A DNA stretch of 64,000 bases from positions 11,160,001-11,224,000 of the forward strand of contig OY720098.1 of NCBI GenBank assembly GCA_963082875.1. The letters run 5' to 3'. The position numbers and the translations under genes are program-made. The stretch is from Corella eumyota. Taxonomy: Eukaryota; Chordata; Ascidiacea; Phlebobranchia; Corellidae. Of this stretch, positions 25,501 to 45,700 are shown in pieces. Every line of letters starts with the position of its first letter. Positions within the stretch are counted from its first letter, which is position 1. The notes beneath the pieces are model-generated. The model was not told the DNA's origin, searched no databases, and saw nothing but the letters and a program-made list of their open reading frames with translations.

Positions 25501-27706
25501 ATTGACAGTTAACGTTTTAAATACAATTTTGTAAAATAAAATTATAATAAATGGATTTAAGAAAAAGGCAAGTGTATGCTGCTAATAAAAATACTAAATT
25601 TTAGTATATTAATTTGTTGATATCCAGCACTTAATTATATAATAATTATAAAAACATGATGACTGCAATGCAACATTTTGATTTTTCTATGAAAAACACC
25701 CATCAGAAGGAACAAAACCTTTAAAAATTTTTTAAAAAAGCACAAAAAATCTGTGAAATTTCGATTCCCGAAAGCAAAAGCAATCACCATGGGCGGTCCC
25801 GTCAAATCAACAACATGCTGAAGCAATCAAGCGAATATGGTTGTGATTTATTGCGGATATCTTAATAAGCTAAATATTTTGACATTGCGATGTCACTTTA
25901 GGCACGTCACTCCCATTGTGTTTTAGTTTAACGAAATCCAGACCAAATCTGTGTTGATGTTGCTATAGAAACGGGTTTAACTGTTTATTTTATTGCATAA
26001 GGGGTGGAAAATCGGGCTGAGAACCCATTTGCCCGAAATTCAAAAAACTTATAATCTAATCCAGTATAACTTAAAATGGATGCCTTATTAAACAATTAAA
26101 GATACCACTGATACCCAAAATCATAATCAGGATTTGACAGATTTATTATTTCCAAAACATTGCCAGTTTTGGCGAGTATTTCTGGTCGAAAGCATAATTT
26201 ATATTAAAAATTTTCTTCTTGGGCGGTTATTTGATGACTGACAAGACCATCTCGGTGAAAATAACATCATAAAATTTTCACCTCATAAGAAACCACACGA
26301 AATGAATAAATCTGCTGGTATACAGTTAGGCGAGTGTTTTCATTTTAAACAATTTATAAGAACGTTATAAGTTTTACATAGCATGTTGAAATTTGGCAAT
26401 AATAACATAATGCGCGTAAAGCATAGGACACGTTTGTAACCCTATATCACGCCCCATCCATCTATATCGAGTCGGCGTATACTATGCGGTTATAAATGTT
26501 CTTGTTTTTCCAAGCAGGCGACAAGCGAGGAAAAAACATGTCGAAATTGCGGATAATAAATCTTGACTGATTTCTGTTGATATTTACGAGCCTAGGTAAG
26601 TGGTAGCGTATCGCGTTTCTGTTTATACAATGACTATGCCGATAGCCCCCACCTGGATCACTTAATGTGATAAGTTTGACGAGTTCTAGGCAATAAAACA
26701 ACCCCTTAAATGACAAACCAGTCGACTATTCAGCCCACTGCTTTGACGAGCCGCAGTGGAGTGCCTAATTCGTCATTAAGTCTTTCTGTTCGTTTTTAGG
26801 ACTTCGCTGTGAAAACCACACTTTAAATCAAATTGTTTGTTTGGGCCATCCATTTAACCACCTGATTTTTCAATTACCCTTTTTTGCGTTGTAAAATTTA
26901 TGTTGATCGTAAAACTGACACCGTGAAAGCATTAAATTAAATTAAATTCAGATAAATCCCTGTCTAAAACCGTACGTGCGTAAATAATAAATTTAATTAT
27001 AAATACAGGCAAATATTTACGCAAGATAATCTGATCATTCAGGTTAAAAATGCCATTCATGCGGACGTTGTTAGATTGATTAAGTTAACAGCTTAGCCTA
27101 AAATTAATTTTTTAACATTATTTCATCATCCATTCTCAATAATAAAAATATTTATCACAAACAGAGAATTTTGGATTGAATTAATTTGTCTTTGCAAAAT
27201 TCGATAGCAATACAAGATTATGCTATCTTGCTACAGTCCTTTAGCGCCAACGTAAGAAAATATATTTTTGAGTTGTTAAATAGTTTTTGATAATAAACCT
27301 AAATTGTTTTTTACCATATTTATTAAGAAACTTTTTCGTAGTTTTTAAATTTTATGCTTAAATACATTATGCTTTTTTTATTTAATATGCGCTTTTGATC
27401 AAATAAGTTCTACGGGATTAGTTAGGTGTTTTATTGCTAAAATATTTATTAATTACACTAAAACTATATTTATAATTTAATTACTTACTATAAAAGTAGG
27501 TTGGAATAAATAAAATAAAAAATATTTAATTTTAAAACAAAACTAAAAAGTTAAAATAAAAAAAGTATCTACTTTTATGTTTATTAACGATACGCATCGT
27601 TAAGCAATATTCGAGTAGTACTCGTGCGTTTTACAAAATTGTTGACATTTTTTGCAAAATCAAATAAAAAAATACTTGGTTTTAGGGAAAAACAATTTTT
27701 GTTTTA
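25501..27706. other. Intergenic DNA and DHX16 upstream region
   Basis: Mostly AT-rich with no supported gene. Short minus-strand frames at 25635-25826 and 26462-26716 have no recognisable content. The last 130 bp hold two neighbouring palindromes (27584-27603 and 27612-27624) and a T-rich acceptor-like site ending in AG at 27684-27685, 21 nt before the DHX16 ATG. Confidence 0.5.
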
Positions 27707-35333
<7,627 letters not shown>

Positions 35334-35336
35334 AAA

Positions 35337-38300
35337 CTAAACAATCGCTGGAAGTTTGTTTTGCTTTTCCAGAGTTTGCGCCGTTAGTGGACCCAGACTC
35401 ATACCCGGTTTCATGCCGATACGAGTCGTGGCAGATAAGTGTGACACCTTGCTGGCCACAGTGGCTGGCTTTGTGGCAACTTTGTGCGACCGTGGCACGA
35501 GCCCAAGGTCACCGAGTTTATAATGAGGAAATTGTTGTGGTTTTTCTTCGATTGCGCTTCCATTGGATTTAACAGGTTGTTTGACCATCGACAAAGGTGC
35601 CATTATCGTCTGTGAAACAATTATTCAATTTCTTTTAATAAATTATAAATTCCTTATTTGTTTGTGGTTAAGTTATTTAAAATATAAAAACAGCATTTAA
35701 AAGTTTAAAATGGTAGGAAAGAATATTTTTTAAGGTTGTTAAATTTAATAAATCAGATATTTAAATTTACTTTTGCTCTTTGTTGGAAAAAGTCCGAAGG
35801 AGGAGGGGCTTTACCCAACAAAGCTGCAGAATTTAGTACAAGTAACAATCTCTCGATCATGGTTTGCCTCTTCACTTTTGTGTCGATATCATCTTCATCT
35901 TTTTCAATCACAACCTTTTAATAAATTGTCAATAACTTCTTTATTATACATTTTAAAATAAGTAACTGCTGCGGGTTAATTGCTTATAATTTCCCTTATA
36001 GTGTTACCTGTTTAAGGGTGTATGCAGCGGAAGCAAGTACATCTTCCAATGTTTCTTTAGCTGCAAGAAGTTCATTTCTTTCAGTTTCAGTCTCGATCAA
36101 CTTCTGACTTGTTTCAGCTAATTCGTCTTCAGCTCTGTTGCATAACAATTATAATATGACAAAACAGGTTTAAAGACATCTTTTTGTGTGACAGAGCTGT
36201 AAAAGTTTATTTATTTTAAACATTAGAAAAAAATAGATAATTTTGTACATGTTTAGTCTTTCAGAAAACTGTTCATTTTCCTGGCGGATTTGAGTTGATT
36301 CTTCCTCGAGTTGGATGTACTCTTGTTCTCTTGCTTCCAAATCTTCCAAAAGGACTTCTTGTTGTCGTGCTCTGGAAGTGATCATCTTTAACACCTACAA
36401 CATTTAGAAAGCTATTTTGAAATAGTTCTAGCTTAAAAAAGACAACAATTTAGCCACATTTTTTTATGAAAATCAATTGCTAACTTTATATTAAGCTACA
36501 CTTACTTTAAGATTGCTGTGATTCTTTTTTGCAAGCTCTTCTTGACTTGCTTCCAACAGTTCAATTTGCATTTTTTGTTTTTTTTCCTTTTCTCTTAAAT
36601 CATCATTTTCCTTAACCCCATAATAAAAAAATTGTTACAAGTGTGTACATTTTTTTGGGGATATTAACAAAAAAAATTGAAAATTACCTGAACTAATTCT
36701 TTTGTTTTCTCTGACATTTTAGCAAGTTGTGAGTTTATTGAAACATTTTCTCTTATGTTTCTTTTAGTTGTATCTGCCATTTGCTTATTGGAAACTTTTC
36801 TAAACTCAGCAGCAACAGTGTTCACTCTTAAAACCATTTCCTTCTTTAACCTATGCAACAAATGATTTACAGTAAAGTATGGCTAAAACTGCCAGATAAA
36901 ATTTAAAAAATTCTAAATTATGTCCATTAACTTTTTTCGATTTATCCAAAAATATTATTATTGACAAACTAACACTGGCTACCTTTTTTATACTAACTAG
37001 ACTTCAATAAGAATAATTAAATGTGGATAAGTTAAAGTTAATGTATTAAGGATTACCTGTCTTTGTCAACAACAGCTTTTCGTTCAAGGTTGTAAATTGT
37101 CTCTTTGTGAAAATTTTCTTGCTCTAGCAACTTGGCCTCCATATCAGCAAACTTCTTCATTAAATCTTCTTTTTGCACCTTAAAATATTCAAAAAAAAGG
37201 TAAAGTAAAATGCTTTAATTTTTAACTAAAACTCTAATACAATGTAATGTTAATTTTACAATGTTAATTATACAGTAAATGTAAACTTTCAAACAAAAAA
37301 TAAACAACATTGTAACGCAAAGGGTAAAAAATTAATTATAAAATATTTTTTTACTTTAAACTCTTCCAGAGAAGACAACTTTCCCCCAAGGATCATGTTT
37401 TCGGATGTCAATTGATCCCTGACCTCTTGGAACTCCCTTTTCAGGGAAGACAATTGATTTTCATATGTTTCTTTTTCCGAATCTTTTGCCTTTAGAAACA
37501 TTTTAAAACATTTGTAAAATGGTACTATATAACCAATTTTTAATTTGTGAAAGAAAACAATTGCTAAAACACTATTTAATAAAGTTAATATTTTTTTTTG
37601 TATATATCCTCGATGTGGGAAAGTCGAATGCGCAACTTAAACATAGAGTAACAACTGTTACTCCGACCCAGTCTTGAGTTGCCTTTAGCAGTTTGGGATA
37701 TTATAGATTATAATTGCCCGGTAATTATGCTGCTGATTAAGTGCTGGCTGAGCAGGAGTTAATACCGTTTATAGCGCCTTACTCAAGGGCACTACAGCAT
37801 GAGAGCAGTGGGGATTAAACCCACGACCTCATGGTGGTGTAGCAAGTGTTCTTACCACTACACCACGCTGCCGGTCCATTGCATAAGGTTTAATTTTTAA
37901 TAATAAACTTTGGGATACCCTGCATTGCTTTTATGTATCATATAATTTCTTTATAAAAATAAATTAATTTAGACAAAAGTTTTATCATTATTTTATATAA
38001 CCTGTTGCAAGCCAAGTAATCGATCATGAAGGTCAGAAATCTCATCTTGTCTTTGTTCTAAAGATTTTTTAAGAAAATCTACAATTTCTTTTCGGTCTTG
38101 CACCAATTGTGAATGTTTTTCTTGATATTCTGTAGTTGATATTGTAAGCTCATCGCATTTTTTCTGATACCTATAAAGGTAAAAGAAAAAAAACTCATTA
38201 AGTGTTTGCCTATGTTTTAACAGAGAAAAAACAATTTAATAATCTATAGTTGAAGTAGGCCAGGTTAATAAAGAAGGGCAAAGAAAAGTATATATCAAGT

Positions 38301-38555
38301 TTTCTTTTTGATATATATATAATTAAATTTTTAAATGTAAAGTCAATTATATTTTCAAATAAAAAACAGTTAAGTTTTTGGAGCTATGTACCTTACTAAA
38401 CGTTGTTCCAAGTCTTTTACTTGAATCAGGAAAAATTCTCGACTTAATTCGTTTAACTCCTTTCCTTCTTTTCCGCCAGTTGGTGGCCCTCCTTCCTCAT
38501 CTCCCCCTTTTTTGCCCTTTTTACCCTTCTTACCCCCTTTTTTCTTTGGCGGCAT
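35337..38555 (-). CDS. CFAP157: Cilia- and flagella-associated protein 157
   Basis: Exons from 5' to 3': 38392-38555, 38002-38170, 37355-37489, 37057-37178, 36688-36850, 36506-36610, 36249-36394, 36008-36134, 35771-35914, 35337-35609. They read 515 codons; the human protein as I recall it has about 520. The protein opens with the Lys/Gly-rich MPPKKKGGKKGKK leader, then LSREFFLIQVKDLEQRLVRYQ. Long coiled coils follow (ENMILGGKLSSLEEF, DKDRLKKEMVLRVN). It ends with the conserved YKLGDLGLVPR near residue 455 and SATTRIG. CFAP157 is a basal-body and axoneme protein; in mouse it is needed for normal sperm flagella. The exon 7 donor (AT|GTACAA) is chosen for phase and is the weakest junction. A minus-strand acceptor-like AG lies 6 nt before the ATG. 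The gene diverges from the tetraspanin gene. Confidence 0.94.
35637..35642 (+). terminator. Candidate poly(A) signal of DHX16
   Basis: AATAAA is the first such hexamer downstream of the DHX16 stop, about 300 bp on. It lies in the last intron of CFAP157 on the other strand, so a transcript ending here would cover CFAP157 exon 10 in antisense. Confidence 0.4.
37591..37874 (-). mobile_element. tRNA-derived SINE, near full length, in CFAP157 intron 2
   Basis: On the minus strand it starts with the complete head (CCGGCAGCGTGGTGTAGTGG), carries a B box, then the shared body and a tail next to T-rich sequence at 37591. It is in the same sense as CFAP157. Confidence 0.88.
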
Positions 38556-39785
38556 TACAACCTAATAAATAACGTTTAATTTATTAATCTACATGAACAA
38601 TAAAATTTAATCTATTCTAAACAAAAAAAATTATATAAAAATTATTTAGTTTAAAATTTTGTTTATTAAATAAAAGTGACAGTAATTTTTTTGGGGGAAA
38701 TGAGTGGGTCACAGGATCAGTAAGTTATTCAAATAAATAGACAAATTTATATTTTTCAATAAAAAGTAACTCTAATTTATTTAGTTAAACAAGTAAAAAT
38801 AAATCTCACAGTGAAGAACTAACTTGCAAGTTTTTAGGTCAGCTGTGCGTTGTCATGGCAAAATTTATAATCCCTCTAGTGACAACAATTACTTCAGGAG
38901 TTAAAACTGGAAAACGATTCAGAAAAAGCAGTTTGTTTTTTTTAGATTATACCATTATATCTATTTTAATAGGTAAAATTTAAATATTAGATTGTTAAAG
39001 TTATTAAGTATATAGGTGGTGTATAGCTAATTTTTTTGTTTACTGGTTTTACATTTTTTTTTAAAAATCTTGGGTAATTTTTTTACCAATAGATGGTAAA
39101 TTATAAAACTGATATTTACCGAAAAGTTCTGTACTAAAATTTAAATTAAGATTTGTTTCGTTACAAAAAGGCGAATGAATTAGGCTTTAACATTTTTTAA
39201 CTTGTAAAAATAAGATGTCTTAATTGTTTAGCCTTTGGCTTGTGTTTGTTTTAAAAAACAAAGCTACGACAAAAACACACACAAATATTTATTGCTAATG
39301 CCAATTAAAGTCAATATCCTACAATACTGTTAATTGGGCGATAAATTTAATTTGACAAGCATGACACGTTATTTACAGCAATTATGATTTGTTGCGAACA
39401 AAAATTTTAGCTCGTTGTAAAACGTCATAAAAATAGATTGTCGAACTATGTGGCCCAACCAGATAACGGCGACGAATTGCCAGAGGCGCTTAATCTACGT
39501 AGAGAACCAGTTTTCCTATATGTTCAACGAATTTAATTTTTAAAGGTTGAACAGCAACTAAATGAAAATATAGCAAAGTCTTATGATTTCATTTCTTTGT
39601 GAGATTAATTCCAAAATGTGATTAAATAAAGGAAGCTTTAGATAGTTAATGTAAAAAAGTTGGGCTACGTAAAATTTTGAATAATTTTTTACTAATCTCA
39701 ACAATTTTTATTTTAGTAACATCAAGTTACAGTATTCAAAAAATTGTAAAAGGTTTAATTTTAACGGGTCAATTTGTTTACAAGC
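38556..39785. promoter_or_regulatory. Divergent intergenic promoter region, CFAP157 and tetraspanin
   Basis: 1.23 kb separates the two start codons, which point away from each other. It is AT-rich with no gene. An X-box-like site lies at 38849-38862. A balanced-composition patch at about 39400-39500 may be the tetraspanin promoter. A T-rich acceptor-like site ends at 39716, 69 nt before the tetraspanin ATG. Transcription starts cannot be placed from sequence alone. Confidence 0.5.
38849..38862. promoter_or_regulatory. RFX X-box-like site upstream of CFAP157
   Basis: GTTGTCATGGCAAA matches the RFX X-box form GTTGTC-AT-GGCAAC at 13 of 14 positions. It lies about 295 bp upstream of the CFAP157 start and 925 bp upstream of the tetraspanin start. 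RFX factors drive ciliary genes across animals, so the site fits CFAP157. Confidence 0.55.
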
Positions 39786-42700
39786 ATGGAGGTAAGTTAT
39801 ATTAAGTTTTAGTTTAAAAAGCTTATCTTTTTTTGTTTCGAAACTAAATTTTATACGTATTTTTATTTGTATAACACTTTTCGTTTTGGTATTTATTTTT
39901 AATTTTTTGCTATTTGAATTTCTATTTAAATAAACGTTAATTTTTACTTATATTTTAGACTAGCGATCCTGAAAGTCATGATCATTTAAACAATCAAGAT
40001 AACGAAGAAAACGTATTTAAAACGGAATTATCTGATGACGAAAACGTGGAAAAGGACACGAGTCGTAACTCCGAAAACGAGTCTTCTAAAGACGAAACTG
40101 AGGAAAAGCAAGAAAATGAGTCATTAAAAGATGATAATAATCTAACTCCAAATGAAAGCAACAAAAAAGAAAGCTCTGAGAATGAATCTTCAGATAGTTC
40201 TAGTGAGGATTCTTCTGATTCGGAGGATGATCATTCTAAAACACAAGATGATTTACAAGATAAAGATCAATGTGATAAAGAAAATGATAAAAGCAAGGAT
40301 AATTTAAAAGAAGATGAACCAGAAGAAGCAAATATCTCCAACGATTTTAAAAATAATAACACTGAAGATGTGGATTCAGATACAGCTGAGGACCCTTATT
40401 CAGATAATGAACGAGTAGCAGATAAAGATCTTTCAGATGAAAAGCAATTGCCTAATGAGGAAAAGAATGAGGAACCAGAAGTAAGGGAAGAAGAAAAGGA
40501 TACTAAAAAGGAAGATTCTTTATCTGAAGACATATCAGAGAATGAAGAAGAAAATCTACATGAAGAACCTGATAAAGATTCAGATATTGGCAATCAAGAA
40601 GAAAATGAAATAAATCCAACATTGGATAATATAAAAAAGGTTGAAGATGCAGATGAATCACCAATCAATAACGAAGAATTACCAGCTGAAAATGATCTTA
40701 CAGAAAGTGACAATGCGGAAAAATATAATAAAGATTTAAATGTAACCCAAGATAAACCACATGAAGAAGACCCAGTTCATAACAACAAAGACCCATCTCC
40801 AGAGAATTCTGATTCTTCTTCAGATGAGGAGGACATGACTGGTCCAGTTGTGATTAAACAAAAACCAGACAAGGATCAAGATGATAAATCTGGGGATCTT
40901 GCTCAATCTTTAAAGAAAGCTTTGGAAGAAAGGGAAAAACAAAAACAACAAGAAGAGCCAAGTATGTTAACACCAGCATAATTTATTTAGTTAATATTTG
41001 CTTAATATTTTAATTATTAAAAAAAATTTGAAACTAATCTTTAATGTATTTCTTCAGTTGACATACATGATAATTCTTTGGATTTGCCAAGTGAAATTGA
41101 TGACAGTTCTATTAGAGCAAGAAGGGCTGAAGACTTTGAGCCTCAACCCCCTGTGCTGCCTCCTAAATTAAAACCCAAGTCCCAAAATCTACCACCAAAA
41201 AGAACTCCCACTCCTCCAAATATATTCCAGGTTAAAGACAAGGTAAAATTTTTGTCAATTTTTTGTTTTTTAATTAACTACTATTTTTATTTAAAAGAGT
41301 TGTATGTGGCAGTAAATATTTAAATTATTTGAATTTTAGAATGCAACTTTGGGCAGGGGAATGTGGTCAGATGATGAAGAAAATGAAGCCCCTCCCACTT
41401 CGTATCAGCCAATCAGAAATGGCCATCCACCACCAGATAGAGTGATTGATTTTAGTCAGGGTGTAAGTTTTATTGTTTATGTTTAAGTTTTTTTAATATT
41501 TCAAAGAATATTGAAATTATAAACACTTAATATAAAAGTAAAGGACCTTTAGAGATAATGTTATATTTGTTTGTTTAGAATTCTGTGCCACAGCGATCCA
41601 ATTCAAGACCAAGTCGTTCAAGAAATAACAACAATCATGGACCTCCTTCTCGGATTATTGATGTCAATGGGTAAGCTTATACCTATAGCCTATATTTTAA
41701 TTCTTATTTGTTACTATTCTCAATGCTTATCTATAACTATTAAATCACAGATTATAAAATTATAATTCTGTCAAGTTGCCATCTATTTTAAAACAATATC
41801 AGGAAAATACAATCTATAATATCTCTGTCAGAGCAACTTGAGACTGGGTCTAGGTAACCAACGTTACTATATGTTTAGGCTGCGGAGTCAACCTTTCCAC
41901 ATCAAGGATAAATAAATATAAAAAAATATATATCTTAAATACATTTTCTAAATTTCAGTCCTTATGATGGACCAAATGAAGCATATAAGAGACAAGCAGT
42001 GGTGAGTTTACCACCCACACAATTTGATGATGATATTGATCCATATGACAGTGTACCTGAAGAAAGTTTGGGAGACTTAAGCAAGCTTATTCAGGAGGCC
42101 AACAAGTATACAAGATTTCAAATTACTTTTAAAATTTAATTTCATTTCATTTTTCAAGAATATTCAAAAAATATTCATGTGCATACTCTTTTAGAAATTG
42201 CATTATTATTTGTTTATAATTTAATTAACCATGAAAAAACTCTTACTTTAAATGCATTTCCAAGATATTTGTTATTATTTGTTTTTAGTCTTGACATAAA
42301 TGCCCCAGAAGATCGTAAATCTGAAGATCCAGTTGATGTGTTGTATCCCTCATTTCAGAGAACTTTACCAGCTCAGAAGAATCTTTCAAATGCTTATCCT
42401 GATGCTTTTGCTAAACTTGCAACTTTGAAACCAGAATCACCAAAGGCATGTTCAATATTGATTAGAATCATATTTGTTTTATGAAAGTGTTAAAGATTTT
42501 TTTCAGATGTTTATATTTCAGTTTAGTTTCTTCTATTTTTAAATTGGTTGAAGACAGTTTCAACTAACTTGTTTTGGTAAAAAAAAATGAAACAAGATGT
42601 GGTTGGGCTGGGTAATTTTAAATGGATTTTTTGTTGTTTTTATAGAAACCAGAAACAAATGACTTGGAAGAAGATATACCTTTCGGGTAAACTTGACTAA

Positions 42701-45700
42701 AATTGTGTTTCTTTTTTTTTACTCATATTTTAAAAAATACATTTTTTTTTACTCATATTTAAAAAAAACATTTTTTTTTCTACTCATATTTAAAAAATAC
42801 ACATGTTCCATCTTCATGTAAATATATCTTTTATATTTAATTTAATTTTAAATTTATTATTTAATAAACTTATTTAAGTGCCATACCAAGAGGTCCTCTT
42901 CAAGAATTTCCAGCTAGAAATTCAAGAACCATTCCAAGAAAGCGAGGAAAATCTTACAATGAGGAAGATCCACTAAAAGATCCACTTGATGGCGATGATG
43001 AGATTTCTATTGCCGAGTCAGATTTCAGGTACAATTATTTTAGAATTGAAATTAAAAATAAATTAATCTGTCATTTTGTTCTAAAAATATTTACATTTTT
43101 TTTGTAGAATAAATAGTTCACCCAGAGATGAACCAAAATCTATGGATGCAAGTGAGTATTTATGTGAAGTTTACCCCTCTGATTATACTGACTTTGAAAC
43201 TGCATCTGAAGCTGATAATCCACATACTTTATCTGTAAGTAACTTATTAACTTGTTTTATTAAAATGTAATAATAGCTTTGGTGTATATTTATTTGTTGT
43301 GCTTTATTTAGAATTTTTGTTTAGTATATTATTAATTCTTTAGATGAACCCACTTCATCATGATATTACACCCTATGATACAGTAGCTGCAGAAACTGAT
43401 TGGGATATGCCAAAGCCAATGGAAGGTAATTAGTCTTTATTACAAACAAATATGCTAACATTATCTTTAAGCTTTAAAAAGTTATTTAGTTGCATACATT
43501 TTTGACGGTGCAATAATGTATCTTTAAAACTGTTTTTTATTAAAATACATATTATGCTTCATAGCATAGTGTTACACATTTTTGTTATGCTAAGTTGTAT
43601 TTATTTTATTCTAAGATGAAGACATGAACCCAATAGTTAGTGAGGATTACCAGATATGCACAGATCTTGGAAACAATCACAACACTTTTCCTAGACGAAT
43701 GAAAAATGGCAAAACCAAGCCTAAGTAAGGAATTGTTGGATTTAAATCTTACAATTCACTTTTTACATCACAAGTTAAAGCATTTTATAACGAAAAAGGC
43801 AAAGAAAATAGTATTTTCTTACTTACTACGAAAAGAAAATCAATTTAAAGTTATATCTAAACAAAAATTGTATTTTTAGGGAACGAGTTAGTTTAAATAT
43901 GGTTGCAGTTGCTCTTACGGATCCTTTAGCAGGACCAAGTTCAAGATACACATCACTACCCTTAAATGATACAAATAATTTAAGGAGGCCAAAAAGCAAT
44001 CCTGACCTAAATGCTGAACCACAAAGTTTGGTGGTTAAAAACCCACATATTGTGGTCACAAGGGGGCCTACACACCCAGATGGGTATGAGGCTGATTACA
44101 GGTGAAAAATATTAATAACTTAATAAGTAAATAAATTTATATTCTATTGTCTAAAGTAAGTGTTGCCTAGGATTTTTGCTAGTTTTGAAAATGACTTATA
44201 TTAGATAAACAACAATATATATATTTACATAAGAAATAACATAACTGTTAATTAAACTAGTGATATAAATTGATTAAAAAAGTGTTATGTTTATATGTCA
44301 ATTACAGTCTCTACCAACCGACTAGTTTACCTACATTTGTGGAAAATCGACCAAAGAAAAAGAAGAAAACTATCAAGACAGACGATGTAAGTTATTGTGT
44401 TGTTAATTATATAATCTCCAATTTTTTGTTGTAAAAAATTTGTGTAACAACACATAAACAAAAAGTAAAATTTGTGTAGTCGTTATAAATAGATTAAAAA
44501 AATACTAAATAATTGATTTTCCTAACAATATTTTATATTTTACCAAGCAATTTTGCATTATAGCCAAGACAGATTCATCTTTCACTCAGTCCTACTAGTA
44601 ATTCTGACACGGACAATACAGTTGTTGCTGCTCCCAACAACTTACAAATCAATGTCTTGCCTTCTAATGATCCCAACATTATAAATCTTAACATAAGAAC
44701 TACTGATGTAGAGCCAACTGCTCCTCCCTTAGTTAATGATGATATGGTTGTATATAATGAAGAACCCATTGCGTCTCCATTGCAGGTATTATGTATGGAA
44801 TATACTAGTTATGTTAAAAATAAATTTTGTTTCCAGCAAAGACTTTGTTGTATAAAACAATTAAAGTGTCAAAAAAATTATGAGTGATTATATAACTTAT
44901 AGACTAAACAGTATTTATATCTTTTTGTGTTTTGTTAAAAGCTTCAACCTATTGTACCAATGACTGCCATTAGTCACAGAGAAAATGATCCCAGTGTACT
45001 AGTGGAGCATAGTGCACCTCAACATAGAGTTGTTGATATTGCTCCTGTTCTAATTAACACACAGCCAGTTATACCTGATCCAGGTACAAATAAAATAAGT
45101 ATTGTTGTAATTTTAAGTATTTTTAATGTGCTATCTATGTAAATTAAAATTTAGTTTACTAAATATTTTTTTGTATTAGAACCAATGATGTCTATGAACC
45201 AACCAATGGTGCCAGTTTCTCAACCATACCAACAACCAATGTACATTCACCAGGCAATCACACCTGAACCAATCATTGTACCACAACAAGAAATACAGGT
45301 TATGAGTGCACCTCCTCCAATTGAGCCAATTGTAGTTATGACACAGCCTCGGCCAATGGAAAGGCAGCAGTCATTGCCACAGCCTTTAAATAATGTTGTT
45401 GTTGATATTGAAGACCCATGGCAAGAGAGACAAAAGTAGGAATGATTATTTTTCGTTAAATGAAATTACTTACATAAGATAAGAAGCTTGTTAAATCTTT
45501 CTAACTGCAGTAGAAAATTATTATTACTAGTTTTAAATTAAGTATACCCAATAGTTCACTGGTAAGAAAAAAAATACATTTCAAATATTAATTCTTGTAA
45601 ATTGAACTGAAAATATTTATTTAGGTCATTGTCCGGTCATGGTTTAAGGCATGGAGGAGATAGTGGAATTGATCTCACCAATTATGAAAGTAAAAAGAAT

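Noticed and set aside
40396-40593. Minus-strand serine-rich frame inside tetraspanin exon 2
   Set aside because: It is the antisense shadow of GA-rich acidic codons.
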